Assembly: GCA_016720585.1 (NCBI GenBank)
Contig: JADKKH010000004.1
Coordinates: 124,001-188,000 of the forward strand
Reading direction: 5' to 3'
Length of the DNA: 64,000 nucleotides
From: Chitinophagaceae bacterium
GTDB taxonomy: Bacteria > Bacteroidota > Bacteroidia > Chitinophagales > Chitinophagaceae
Shown here in pieces: positions 34,951 to 44,202 of this stretch; position 1 is the stretch's first letter, and each line of letters opens with the position of its first letter. A program made the translations under genes and the position numbers. The notes below the pieces were generated by a model. That model did not search any database. It saw nothing but the letters and a program-made list of their open reading frames with translations, and had not been told where the DNA came from.

Positions 34951-37695
34951 ATGTCATTAACGGCATACATAAATGATCATTTATACCCTGTTAATGAGGG
35001 AGAAACTATTTTGCAATTTGTAAGAAGACACCTCGGGAAGGAACTGGTGCCTACGCTTTGCGATGCGCCAAATCTTGATCCCTTTGGTTCCTGCAGGGTT
35101 TGCAGTGTTGATGTAGCCTTAGTGAAAGATGGTCCCGCCAAAGTTCAGGCTTCCTGTCACACACCCGTGATAGCGAATTCTTATATCTACACCGACAGTA
35201 AACGTATCACCCGTTTACGCCGCAATATCATTGAACTGGTTTTAACAGATCATCCGCTTGATTGTCTTACCTGTGAAGTAAATAATAATTGTGAGTTGCA
35301 AACCGTTGCGGCAAAAGTTGGGATCAGGGATGTACGTTATCCTGCAGGTAAAAATCACCTCGATAAAAAGAAGGACCTCAGTCATCCTTACATGACCTCT
35401 GACTTATCAAAATGTATCAATTGTTTCCGTTGTGTGCGGGCCTGCGATGAAGTTCAGGGCGAGTTTGTATTGAGTATGGCCGGAAGAGGATTCGACAGCC
35501 ATATTGTAAAAAGTTTCAACGAATCATTCTTTGATTCCGATTGTGTCAGTTGCGGAGCCTGTGCCCAGGCCTGTCCTACCTCCGCCATTTCAGATGTCTT
35601 TGAATCCAAATCAATTGTTGCGGATAAAAAAGTCAGAACCATTTGCACTTATTGTGGTGTGGGTTGTAACCTGGATGTATCGGTTGTGAATGGCGTGATA
35701 AAATCTATACAGGCACCGTATGATGCGGACGTAAACCAGGGACATACCTGTCTGAAAGGGCGTTATGCTTTCTCCTTTTATAATCATCCCGATCGGTTGC
35801 GGACACCGCTGATCCGGAAAAATGGTGAACTGGTCCCGGTAAGCTGGGAAGAAGCCTATGATTTTATTGCAAAACAACTTACACAGATTAAGAATGAATT
35901 TGGCCCTGATTACATAGCCGGAATTTCATCTGCCCGATGCACCAATGAAGAGAATTACCTGATGCAGAAATTTATCCGCGCAGTTATCGGTACCAATAAT
36001 ATTGATAGTTGTGCCCGTGTATGTCATTCTCCCACAGCTTTGGGTATGCAGCGTGTATTCGGTACCGGCGCTGCAACCAATTCTGTTGTTGATCTTAATT
36101 ATACCAACTGTATCATGGTAATTGGCGCCAACCCAACCGATGCCCACCCGGTTACCGGCGCCAAACTGAAACAGTTTGCCATGAAAGGCATTTCCATTGT
36201 GATCGATCCGCGTAGAACAGAACTTGCCAGGTATGCAACCTATCATTTGCAACTGCGACCGGGTACCAATGTGGCCGTAATGAATATGTTGTTGTATTAT
36301 ATTATTAAAGAAGGACTGGAAGACAAACAATTCATTGAATCACGTACGGAAGGATACCCCGGTTTTAAAGATCATGTGATGAACATGAATATGGATGAAC
36401 TCGAAAAGATAAGTGGCGTGGATAAGAACCTCGCCCGGGAGGCAGCGATCGCTTATGCATCAGCACCTAATGCCATGTCTTTTCATGGATTGGGCGTTAC
36501 CGAACATTCACAGGGAACTTATACCGTGATGTTAATTGCCGACCTGGCCATGATCACAGGTAATATCGGCAGGCGTGGCGTAGGTGTGAATCCCTTACGC
36601 GGACAAAATAATGTTCAGGGTGCTGCGGATATGGGTTGTCAGCCCCACCAGGGAGCCGGCTACCTGGATATCACCAACCCAGAATACCATCATTTGTACG
36701 AAGATTTTTATCAGGCAAAATTGCCCTTGCATGTGGGTTTTAAAATTCCTCAGATGTATGATGCAGCATTGAACGGAAAATTAAAGGCACTCTGGCTGAT
36801 GGGAGAGGACAATGTGCAAACCGATCCCAATACACAACATGTGGTCAGTGCATTGAGCAAACTTGACCTGTTGATCGTCCAGGAAATATTTATGACTGAA
36901 ACAGCGCGGATGGCGCATGTGGTATTGCCCGCAGCATCTTTCCTGGAAAAAAGCGGCACTTTTACCAATGGAGAGCGCCGGATACAGCGGGTGCAAAAAG
37001 TGGTGGAACCTATTGCTGGTACAAAATCAGATGGCCAGATCATCGTAGAGATCATGAACCAGATGGGATATGCACAACCTGATTATGATCCGGAGACCCT
37101 GCTGGAAGAAATTTCACAGATCGTTCCATTCTTTGCCGGTGTGAAGTGGAATGAATTGGGTGATAACGGTAAGCAATGGCCGGTATTAGCTGATGGTAGT
37201 GATACCGAGATTCTGCATTTGGAAACATTTAAAAGAGGTAAGGGAAAATTCCAGGTAGCTACTTTTAAAGAATCCGAAGAGATCATTAATCACGGGAGCG
37301 CATTTCCCTATATACTCACGACCAACCGGGAGCTGGAGCATTATAATTGCGGAACTATGACCCGTCGTACAGGCAATGCCGTTATATTAACGGATGATGT
37401 TTTGATGATCAACCCGGCAGATGCCTCCGGACATAAGATTTCAGAAGGTGATATGGTCTGTGTTAGCTCTGCCCGGGGTAAGATTGATGTAAAAGCACAT
37501 ATTACCGATGAAGTGAAAGCCGGGGTGCTTTCATCCACGTTTCATTTCCCGGAAATAAAAATGAATGACCTGACTTCGAGCATCAGTGATAGTGAAGCGA
37601 TGTGCCCGGAATACAAAGTGGTGGCCGTAAATATCCGGAAGAGTAAAGGGAAATATAAAAATTCAGTAAACAGTACGGGCGAACAAAAATCATAA
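34951..37695 (+). CDS. fdhA: NAD-dependent formate dehydrogenase catalytic alpha subunit (Cys type)
   Basis: A 914-residue molybdo/tungsto-enzyme oxidising formate to CO2. A NuoG-like N-terminus has a [2Fe-2S] site (GSCRVC), a His-Cys3 [4Fe-4S] site (DHPLDCLTCEVNNNC) and two ferredoxin clusters (CINCFRCVRAC, CVSCGACAQAC). The catalytic domain opens with CTYCGVGC. The Mo ligand is Cys358 (codon TGT at 36022, in SCARVCHSP), at the position where some enzymes carry selenocysteine. The MGD-binding C-terminal domain ends the protein. No Tat signal is present, so it is cytosolic. Its stop overlaps the next start by one base. Confidence 0.95.
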   Translation: MSLTAYINDHLYPVNEGETILQFVRRHLGKELVPTLCDAPNLDPFGSCRVCSVDVALVKDGPAKVQASCHTPVIANSYIYTDSKRITRLRRNIIELVLTDHPLDCLTCEVNNNCELQTVAAKVGIRDVRYPAGKNHLDKKKDLSHPYMTSDLSKCINCFRCVRACDEVQGEFVLSMAGRGFDSHIVKSFNESFFDSDCVSCGACAQACPTSAISDVFESKSIVADKKVRTICTYCGVGCNLDVSVVNGVIKSIQAPYDADVNQGHTCLKGRYAFSFYNHPDRLRTPLIRKNGELVPVSWEEAYDFIAKQLTQIKNEFGPDYIAGISSARCTNEENYLMQKFIRAVIGTNNIDSCARVCHSPTALGMQRVFGTGAATNSVVDLNYTNCIMVIGANPTDAHPVTGAKLKQFAMKGISIVIDPRRTELARYATYHLQLRPGTNVAVMNMLLYYIIKEGLEDKQFIESRTEGYPGFKDHVMNMNMDELEKISGVDKNLAREAAIAYASAPNAMSFHGLGVTEHSQGTYTVMLIADLAMITGNIGRRGVGVNPLRGQNNVQGAADMGCQPHQGAGYLDITNPEYHHLYEDFYQAKLPLHVGFKIPQMYDAALNGKLKALWLMGEDNVQTDPNTQHVVSALSKLDLLIVQEIFMTETARMAHVVLPAASFLEKSGTFTNGERRIQRVQKVVEPIAGTKSDGQIIVEIMNQMGYAQPDYDPETLLEEISQIVPFFAGVKWNELGDNGKQWPVLADGSDTEILHLETFKRGKGKFQVATFKESEEIINHGSAFPYILTTNRELEHYNCGTMTRRTGNAVILTDDVLMINPADASGHKISEGDMVCVSSARGKIDVKAHITDEVKAGVLSSTFHFPEIKMNDLTSSISDSEAMCPEYKVVAVNIRKSKGKYKNSVNSTGEQKS

Positions 37696-38606
37696 TGTAT
37701 AATATCACCGGCGAAATAAAAACACACCGACAGGCCATTGCACAGGCAATAGTTCAGCTAAGCCTGCCTGCAACTCTGGATTGGGTTAAAAGTAAATCGC
37801 AACCCGGGGATAATATGTTTGAAACGAGCCGTGTCGCCGGTTTATTCGCCATAAAAAAGACCAGTGATGTTATTCCGGATTGTCATCCGCTGCCGGTGGA
37901 ATTTGCATCTATAACACACCGGATCGAGGGACTGAAAATAATAATTGAGGCAGAAGTCCATACTATTTACAAAACAGGCGTTGTCATGGAAGCCATGCAC
38001 GGAGCATCAGTAGCTGCACTTACCATTTATGATCAGTTGCGATCCATGGATCCGGGGTTGTCAATAACGGGTGTTTCATTACTGAAAGAGAAGGGGGATA
38101 AATCACAGTACGACGATGCTCTTAGCCGTCCCGTCAAAACTGCTGTAGTGGTTTGTTCGGATAGCATTGCTGCCGGAACAAAACAGGATTTTTCAGGTAA
38201 AACCATAATCAGCAAAATTGAAAAATATGCTGTTGTGATTGAAGACTACAGCATTATTCCTGATGAAATAATAATTATACAGGAAAAAGTGCAGTTGCTC
38301 TGTGATAAAAAAATGGATCTGATCATTCTTACCGGTGGCACAGGTCTTTCTGCCAGGGATATCACACCGGAAGCTATACGACCAATGCTGGATCGGGAGA
38401 TACCCGGAATTGCAGAAGCTGCGCGGAGTTACGGGCAGGAACATATGCCTTATTCCATGTTATCAAGAAGCCTGGCAGGTTTAAAAGGTAATACATTAAT
38501 ACTGGCATTACCGGGTTCAACAAGGGGAGCAGCTGAAAGTATGGACGCTTTATTTCCCTACCTGTTGCATTATTTCAGGGTCATGGAAAATGCACCGCAT
38601 GATTGA
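37695..38606 (+). CDS. MoaC-MogA fusion: cyclic pyranopterin synthase / molybdopterin adenylyltransferase
   Basis: A 303-residue bifunctional cofactor enzyme. Residues about 1-145 are MoaC: CHPLPVEFASI, VHTIYKTGVVMEAMHGASVAALTIYD. MoaC forms cyclic pyranopterin monophosphate. Residues about 150-303 are MogA/MoaB: ILTGGTGLSARDITPEAI and LALPGSTRGAAESMDAL, the adenylylation step before MoeA. Both active-site regions look complete. The fusion joins an early and a late step of the pathway. moaA, moaD, moaE and moeB are not in the window. Last gene of the operon. Confidence 0.93.
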   Translation: MYNITGEIKTHRQAIAQAIVQLSLPATLDWVKSKSQPGDNMFETSRVAGLFAIKKTSDVIPDCHPLPVEFASITHRIEGLKIIIEAEVHTIYKTGVVMEAMHGASVAALTIYDQLRSMDPGLSITGVSLLKEKGDKSQYDDALSRPVKTAVVVCSDSIAAGTKQDFSGKTIISKIEKYAVVIEDYSIIPDEIIIIQEKVQLLCDKKMDLIILTGGTGLSARDITPEAIRPMLDREIPGIAEAARSYGQEHMPYSMLSRSLAGLKGNTLILALPGSTRGAAESMDALFPYLLHYFRVMENAPHD

Positions 38607-38630
38607 AGAGGATCATGCCATTCATTATTA

Positions 38631-39536
38631 TTACTCAATGTAAACTCTTCTCCCGTTCAAACGGGTTAATGAATCCAGGATTTTACTCGTGTCACCAGGT
38701 GCAGCGGTTAGCAGCATAAATATTTTGTAGGAGATCGAATCGCTTGTTTCCATTTGTACATCCCATTGGAAAGTCTTTAAGCGGCTAAAGCGGTCAAAAG
38801 CCCTTTGGGCATTGGAGGTCTCCAAAACGAATTTGAAGTTTCCGGCAGGTATAAATGTTGTCTTTTTACTTGCCGTATCTACGGGTTGTTTACCAATGGT
38901 ATCCATTACAGCAACCTGTTTATTAGTAGTATCATTTAAACCAGCTTCCGGGAGTTCATTATTTTTTTCTGATGTTTTTTTATACATTTTATAACCACCC
39001 CAGATGGCAATGGCAATACCCGCGAGCAGCAGTAGAAAAGCCACCGGTTTTTTCCAATTTATTTTTTCTTTCCGGGGATAAAAAATAGTTTTAAAATCGG
39101 TCAACGATTCTTCGGTGGATGGAGTTGTAGCATTTTCCCTTGATAAATTATCTTTCATCATTTCAGGAATGGCCTGTCCGGCCGTAAAACTAAACTGCCC
39201 TGATTTTAATTTATTCAGGCTGCCAATTCCTTCCAGTAAGAATGGTTTGCCAATATTCAAAAATTGCAGGGCCTGCTCAAGATGCGAATCAAGATCGGCT
39301 GCAGCTAAAGCTTTTATCTTACCTGTTTGAGAAGAAATATAAGCTTCCAGTTCCGGGGCTTTTTTGATAGAGGGATTGCTCTCGAAGGTGATGTGTACGA
39401 TACTTTCGGGTTTTTCTTGTTTGGCAGGCTCAGGTTCAGTATTGTCGGTCGGATCAATAAAAAAACTTCCCATACCCGGAAGATCTAACCGTTTATGGGT
39501 ATACAGGTATTGTGCAAGAAGAGCGGCTAATTTCAA
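38631..39536 (-). CDS. HU/CCDC81-type and SPOR-like membrane protein
   Basis: A 301-residue protein of a kind common in Bacteroidota. The N-terminus (LAALLAQYLYTHKRLDLPGMGSF) and a second segment (FLLEGIGSLNKLKSGQF) resemble the paired HU-like domains described for CCDC81-type proteins. One membrane helix (VAFLLLLAGIAIAIWGGYKMY) lies at about residues 168-188. The C-terminal part (FKFVLETSNAQRAFDRFSRL...) is SPOR-like and may bind glycan strands in the periplasm. A role at the cell envelope or division site is inference. It is convergent with the formate operon. Confidence 0.7.
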   Translation of the reverse strand: MKLAALLAQYLYTHKRLDLPGMGSFFIDPTDNTEPEPAKQEKPESIVHITFESNPSIKKAPELEAYISSQTGKIKALAAADLDSHLEQALQFLNIGKPFLLEGIGSLNKLKSGQFSFTAGQAIPEMMKDNLSRENATTPSTEESLTDFKTIFYPRKEKINWKKPVAFLLLLAGIAIAIWGGYKMYKKTSEKNNELPEAGLNDTTNKQVAVMDTIGKQPVDTASKKTTFIPAGNFKFVLETSNAQRAFDRFSRLKTFQWDVQMETSDSISYKIFMLLTAAPGDTSKILDSLTRLNGRRVYIE

Positions 39537-39624
39537 GGTTTTTCAGGTTGTACATCACAATATAGATATTTTGTTCCGCTGTTACAAGTGAAGAACACTG
39601 AACTGGTTTAACTTTGTATTAATT

Positions 39625-39927
39625 ATGCTTACAGAAGAGGAAAAAGCGTTTATGGACTACTGGAAAGAAAACCGGCTCCGGAAGAAACGGTTATTATGGC
39701 AATTGGCAGCGGGTTTGCCATTGGCGGTATTACTGGCAGGTGCTATCTTTGTCAATTATCTTTCCGGCTGGTATCCACGGGCTGATATGAAATTACAGTT
39801 AAATTCATCCGGTGTGCTGGTGGTATTAATTGGACTGCTTTTAACGGTGATCTTTATCGTTGTTTTTTCCGCCCGCCACCGCTGGGATATGAATGAACAA
39901 CGCTATAAAGAACTTTTGCGGAAATAA
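39625..39927 (+). CDS. Small two-helix membrane protein of unknown function
   Basis: A 100-residue protein with two hydrophobic segments (about residues 25-45 and 64-83), a charged N-terminus (TEEEKAFMDYWKENRLRKKR) and a basic C-terminus. I do not recognise a family. The two helices with cytosolic charged ends suggest a small inner-membrane protein with both termini inside. It is the first gene on the plus strand after the HU/SPOR gene and is followed by the FKBP lipoprotein gene. Confidence 0.7.
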   Translation: MLTEEEKAFMDYWKENRLRKKRLLWQLAAGLPLAVLLAGAIFVNYLSGWYPRADMKLQLNSSGVLVVLIGLLLTVIFIVVFSARHRWDMNEQRYKELLRK

Positions 39928-39999
39928 GGGTGCGGTCAATTTCATTCATTGCAGCGAAATGCGTTGGCTTTTGGTCTTTATTTTTTTAATTAAAATTGT

Positions 40000-40470
40000 A
40001 TGATGAAAAAATTAGTTTTTATTTTATTAGTACCCTTTATGCTTTCTCCCGGCAGTGGTTGTATAAAAGATAAAGGATGCCAGGCGAAAACCGTAGCGAG
40101 TGAGGAGGGGGCCATACTTAACTTTGCAGCCACAAACGGAATCACGGCTACCAAACATGCCAGTGGGATGTATTACCAGATAATTAACCAGGGAAGCGGC
40201 CCCACGCCAACACCTACATCCACTTTATCAGTCAAGTATACCGGTAAATTTACCAACGGAACCATTTTTGAACAAGTAATTACAACCCCCGTTTCATTTA
40301 CGCTCAGCGGGGTTATTCCAGGATGGCAGCTTGGTTTGCCTCTCATTCAGAAGGGTGGGATCATTAAACTGATCATTCCATCATCACTTGGATATGGATG
40401 TAGTGATTATGGTTCTATACCGGGGAGTTCTGTTCTTTATTTCGAGATAGAACTTGTTGATGTATTATAA
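40000..40470 (+). CDS. FKBP-type peptidyl-prolyl isomerase lipoprotein
   Basis: A 156-residue protein with a lipoprotein signal peptide ending at Cys21 (PGSGC). It is followed by one FKBP domain: LSVKYTGKFTNGTIFEQ, IPGWQLGLPLIQKGGIIKLIIPSSLGYGC, and SVLYFEIELVDVL. It would speed proline isomerisation during folding of envelope proteins. Several residues of the usual active site are present (Y in KYTG, F in IFEQ, W in PGWQ, Y in GYG). It is followed by a GC-rich terminator. Confidence 0.92.
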   Translation: MMKKLVFILLVPFMLSPGSGCIKDKGCQAKTVASEEGAILNFAATNGITATKHASGMYYQIINQGSGPTPTPTSTLSVKYTGKFTNGTIFEQVITTPVSFTLSGVIPGWQLGLPLIQKGGIIKLIIPSSLGYGCSDYGSIPGSSVLYFEIELVDVL

Positions 40471-40498
40471 ATAGCCGGAACTATCTGCTTTTGCTTAT

Positions 40499-40530
40499 CC
40501 CCGGGCTTACCGTCCGGGGTTTATTATTTG
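40499..40530 (+). terminator. Terminator after the FKBP gene
   Basis: CCCCGG and CCGGGG pair across a nine-base loop and are followed by a T-rich tail (TTTATTATTTG), 29 bp after the FKBP stop and before the serine deaminase gene. Confidence 0.65.
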
Positions 40531-40554
40531 TATTTTTGATTCAAACTCTACATT

Positions 40555-42006
40555 TTGCCACACGAAGCCATATCGGTATTTGATATTTTTAAAATAGGCA
40601 TAGGGCCTTCCAGTTCGCATACGCTCGGACCCTGGAGGGCTGCTCAACGATTTGCAAAAACCTTGCAGCAGAATAATTTGTTGAAGGATGTGATCGAAGT
40701 ACGGGTATTATTGTATGGTTCGCTGGCCAAAACAGGCAAAGGCCATGGTACTGATGTTGCGGTGCAATTAGGATTGTGCGGCGAAGACCCGGTTACTTTT
40801 CCGGTTGAACAGATAAATTCCCGGATCCACGATATTGCAGCCATGCGAAAATTAGTACTGCTCGGTTTACATGAGGTGGATTTTAATCCAAATGATGACA
40901 TTGATTTTCTCATCACCGAATCATTACCCTATCATCCTAATGCACTGACATTCCTGGCTACCATCCGGAATGGTGCGTCGGTTGCTGAAACCTATTATTC
41001 TATCGGTGGTGGATTTGTTATAAAGGAAAAAGAAATGGCTTCAGCAAAAGATGAAGCACAACTCCCGTTTCCGATCAATACAGCGGATGATCTGCTCCAT
41101 TGGTGTATGAAAACCGGTATGTCCATCAGCGACATAATTATGGAAAATGAAAATGCCTGGCGAAGCGAAAAAGAAACCAAAGAGGGCGTACTGAATATCT
41201 GGCGGGTAATGAAAGAATGTCTTTACCGGGGCTCACAAACACCGGGAATATTGCCGGGCGGACTGCATGTAAAACGCCGGGCTGCTGAGTTGAATAAAAA
41301 ATTAATGGGTACTAAAACGTATACGGATTATGATTCCTGGTTGTTGGCTATTCGTACAGGAGGCAATGATTTTAAATATACATTGGACTGGGTTAGTTGT
41401 TTTGCGCTGGCCGTAAACGAAGAGAATGCCTCATTTGGCCGTGTGGTGACAGCCCCTACGAACGGAGCAGCCGGGGTTATCCCAGCCGTGTTACAATACT
41501 ATATTGCTTTTTGTGATAGTTCCGGAGACAATCAGGGTCATGGAAATAAGGAAGAAAAAATTATTCACTTTCTGTTGACGGCAGCTGAGATAGGAAGCAT
41601 CTTTAAAAAAGGAGCGACACTTTCTGCGGCCATGGGTGGATGCCAGGCGGAGATTGGAGTTTCCTCTGCTATGGCTGCTGCGGGACTTACGGAATGCATG
41701 GGGGGTACACAAAAACAAGTGATGATGGCTTCAGAGATTGCGATGGAACACCATTTGGGATTAACCTGCGATCCGATCGGTGGACTGGTACAGGTACCGT
41801 GTATCGAAAGAAATACCATGGGCGCTATAAAAGCCATTACAGCATCTCAATTAGCCCTTCAAAGTACCCCGGATTTTGCTAAAGTATCGCTTGATGCGGT
41901 TATTAAAACGATGTGGGATACAGCCCAGGATATGAATCATAAATACAAAGAAACTGCGGATGGTGGATTAGCAGTACATGTTCCGCTTAGTTTGCCGGAG
42001 TGCTAA
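40555..42006 (+). CDS. sdaA: L-serine ammonia-lyase (iron-sulfur type)
   Basis: A 483-residue single-chain enzyme that deaminates L-serine to pyruvate and ammonia. The beta domain starts SVFDIFKIGIGPSSSHTLGPWRAA. The alpha domain holds TAPTNGAAGVIPAVLQYY and the cysteines of the oxygen-sensitive [4Fe-4S] cluster (GGCQAEIG, LTCDPIGGLV, PCIERN). A TTG start at 40555 is chosen because the conserved N-terminus begins right after it. The length agrees with the fused SdaA form. Cytosolic. Confidence 0.95.
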   Translation: MPHEAISVFDIFKIGIGPSSSHTLGPWRAAQRFAKTLQQNNLLKDVIEVRVLLYGSLAKTGKGHGTDVAVQLGLCGEDPVTFPVEQINSRIHDIAAMRKLVLLGLHEVDFNPNDDIDFLITESLPYHPNALTFLATIRNGASVAETYYSIGGGFVIKEKEMASAKDEAQLPFPINTADDLLHWCMKTGMSISDIIMENENAWRSEKETKEGVLNIWRVMKECLYRGSQTPGILPGGLHVKRRAAELNKKLMGTKTYTDYDSWLLAIRTGGNDFKYTLDWVSCFALAVNEENASFGRVVTAPTNGAAGVIPAVLQYYIAFCDSSGDNQGHGNKEEKIIHFLLTAAEIGSIFKKGATLSAAMGGCQAEIGVSSAMAAAGLTECMGGTQKQVMMASEIAMEHHLGLTCDPIGGLVQVPCIERNTMGAIKAITASQLALQSTPDFAKVSLDAVIKTMWDTAQDMNHKYKETADGGLAVHVPLSLPEC

Positions 42007-42090
42007 AAATGCTGAACTATCGGTTACGATGTTTTCATAGACCTGATTTTTGCGGAAAATTATTTTATTCCGGAAGCGTAAACAAAGCCT

Positions 42091-42930
42091 TTAATCTTTA
42101 ACCGGGTTTGTTTTCACCGGCTCGGTTACCGGTTCTCTTACAGGTTCCATGACAGGTCCATTTGTTCCCGGCAAATTTTGTTTCATTATTTTCATATCCA
42201 TCTCCCGTACTATGTCTTCTGCAGAAAACAACGATCTCCCATTCACCGGCGGAAGCCAGTTCGATCTGTAATGAATAACCAACAGGGGGCGGATTGTTTC
42301 ATCTTCATTTTTGGGAGAGGCAAACCAATGTCCTGATGTAATGCTTTGTTCGGGAGAATTGTCGTGGCAGATCATAAAACCGTTATTGCCAAAACGGATC
42401 ATATCCATGACCAGGCCGGTTACATCTATACTTACGGGTTTATTTTTTTGTTTCTTCTTCATTACTTCTTTTACCTGCATGATCGAATCGGCAGGCGGCT
42501 GGTTCATCCACATAGTTGCTGTGTCCTCCCAATTTTCCAATACCCTTCTGACATAAAATTTCGTTGGAGTCGCCTGGTCGTTTTGGACAGCACCCACGAG
42601 TACGGGGTATAATATTAATTCAGCGGAAGTAATAAGTGACGGGTCATTAACAATCATACCCGGAAGAAAAATATAATTGAATTTCAGTAAGGAGCGGCAT
42701 TGAAGTTGCCGGCCACTATCTGTCCAGTTAGCGGCGCCGATAATTGGTGACTGGTCACCAAACCGGTCTTTGAAAAGATCCGTTACCAAAACGCTTTTGG
42801 AAGGGTAATCGCTTCTTAATGTTATGGAGTAATTGGGGTAATTTCCACCGGAATACGATTGTGCTCTGGTTGCTGCAGTTGAAAAAATGAGCAACAAACA
42901 ATACACGAATAGTGATTTGTTGTTTTTCAT
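42091..42930 (-). CDS. Secreted DNRLRE-domain protein with proline-rich tail
   Basis: A 279-residue protein with a signal peptide (LFVYCLLLIFSTAATRAQ). The middle resembles DNRLRE/CBM96-like beta-sandwich domains: SLLKFNYIFLPG near residue 78, ILYPVLVG, RRVLENWEDTATMWMNQP, VSIDVTGLV. Such domains occur in large surface proteins but here stand alone. The end carries a short degenerate tandem repeat (MEPVREPVTEPVKTNPV). No catalytic motif is seen. It is convergent with sdaA. Confidence 0.7.
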   Translation of the reverse strand: MKNNKSLFVYCLLLIFSTAATRAQSYSGGNYPNYSITLRSDYPSKSVLVTDLFKDRFGDQSPIIGAANWTDSGRQLQCRSLLKFNYIFLPGMIVNDPSLITSAELILYPVLVGAVQNDQATPTKFYVRRVLENWEDTATMWMNQPPADSIMQVKEVMKKKQKNKPVSIDVTGLVMDMIRFGNNGFMICHDNSPEQSITSGHWFASPKNEDETIRPLLVIHYRSNWLPPVNGRSLFSAEDIVREMDMKIMKQNLPGTNGPVMEPVREPVTEPVKTNPVKD

Positions 42931-43030
42931 AATTCTGATTTAGATACTAAATCTAACCATTTTTTATTCCGATGATGATCATCCCGGGAAAGTGATCTTA
43001 ATTTAACAAAACGTTTGTTCCATTTTCATT

Positions 43031-44149
43031 TCAATCCGTTAAAGCATAATTTGTAATCTCATTGTACAATGTATCTCTTTCTACCGGTACTCTTTTTGCC
43101 TGTTTGATAAGCGTTACAAGTTCTGCGGTAGTCATCGATGGAGTTTGTTCTTCGGAACCGGCCATGCTGTAAATTTTTGTGGTATCATCAATCGTCCCGT
43201 CAATATCATCTACACCAAAGGAGAGTGACAGTTGGGCATTTTGCCTTCCCAGCATCGGCCAGTACGCTTTTATATGCGGAAAGTTATCTAAGTATATTCT
43301 TGCAATGGCATAGGTCTTCATGTCTTCCACTACAGAACTTTCCGGTACATAACTCATATCATTGTCCTTGTTGCGGAATTTGAGCGGAATAAACGTATTG
43401 AAGCCACCGGACCTGTCCTGTAATTCCCTCAACCTCCGCATATGTTCAATGCGGTGTTCGTATTTTTCAATTGTACCAAATAGCATTGTAGCATTGGAAT
43501 ATAAACCCAGTTTATGCGCCGTTTCATGAATCAGTAGCCAGCCCGCCGCATCTACTTTATCGGCACATATCTTTTCTCTTATTTCAGGATGAAAAATTTC
43601 GGCACCACCCCCCGGAATACTGTTCAACCCGGCTGCCATTAAAAATTTTAATCCTTCTTCCACAGTTACTTTTGCCTTACGGAACATATAATCATATTCT
43701 ACAGCTGTGAAAGCTTTGATATGCAGATCCGGGCGATGTGCTTTTATGGCTCTTATTAGATCAGCAAAAAATTGCAGGTCCATTTTGGGATGAACGCCAC
43801 CTACAATATGCACTTCCGTAACGGGCTGACCATCATATTTTTTTACGATATCCAGCATCTGATCAATACTCAGTTCCCAGCCTTCCTCTCTTTTTGCATA
43901 AAGTTTACTGTACGAACAGAAATTACAACTGAACACACAGACATTTGTCGGTTCTATATGAAAATTCCGGTTGAAGTAAACTTTGTCACCGTTTTTTCTT
44001 ATCCGCACTTCGTTGGCCAGGCTGCCCACAAAACCGAGACTGGCTTTTTCAAAAAGCAATAAACCTTCTTGGTCAGTGATGCGTTGCCCCGATTTTACTT
44101 TTTCGGCAATTTGTTGAAGATCCGCGGATATATTGGTTGTAGCTATCAT
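43031..44149 (-). CDS. mqnE: Aminofutalosine synthase (radical SAM)
   Basis: A radical S-adenosylmethionine enzyme of about 372 residues. The cluster motif is CVFSCNFCSYS (CxxxCxxC). LNSIPGGGAEIFHPEIREKIC and GLYSNATMLFGTIEKYEHRIEHM are typical of MqnE, which joins 3-(1-carboxyvinyloxy)benzoate to SAM in the futalosine route to menaquinone. MqnC is the closest alternative. The start at 44149 (MIATTNISADLQQ) is preferred over a longer frame that runs into the intergenic palindrome. This indicates a menaquinone-based respiratory chain. Confidence 0.88.
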   Translation of the reverse strand: MIATTNISADLQQIAEKVKSGQRITDQEGLLLFEKASLGFVGSLANEVRIRKNGDKVYFNRNFHIEPTNVCVFSCNFCSYSKLYAKREEGWELSIDQMLDIVKKYDGQPVTEVHIVGGVHPKMDLQFFADLIRAIKAHRPDLHIKAFTAVEYDYMFRKAKVTVEEGLKFLMAAGLNSIPGGGAEIFHPEIREKICADKVDAAGWLLIHETAHKLGLYSNATMLFGTIEKYEHRIEHMRRLRELQDRSGGFNTFIPLKFRNKDNDMSYVPESSVVEDMKTYAIARIYLDNFPHIKAYWPMLGRQNAQLSLSFGVDDIDGTIDDTTKIYSMAGSEEQTPSMTTAELVTLIKQAKRVPVERDTLYNEITNYALTD

Positions 44150-44202
44150 GGTAATGTAACAATTATCTGGTGGCAAAGTTACGATTAGAATACAGAACTT
44201 TT

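Noticed and set aside
36022..36024. Selenocysteine in formate dehydrogenase
   Set aside because: The codon is TGT (Cys), not TGA, and no SECIS-like hairpin needs to be invoked.
43005..43020. LacI-like site AACAAAACGTTTGTT near the end of mqnE
   Set aside because: The arms are out of register by one base around the CpG and the site is downstream of a gene, not at a promoter.
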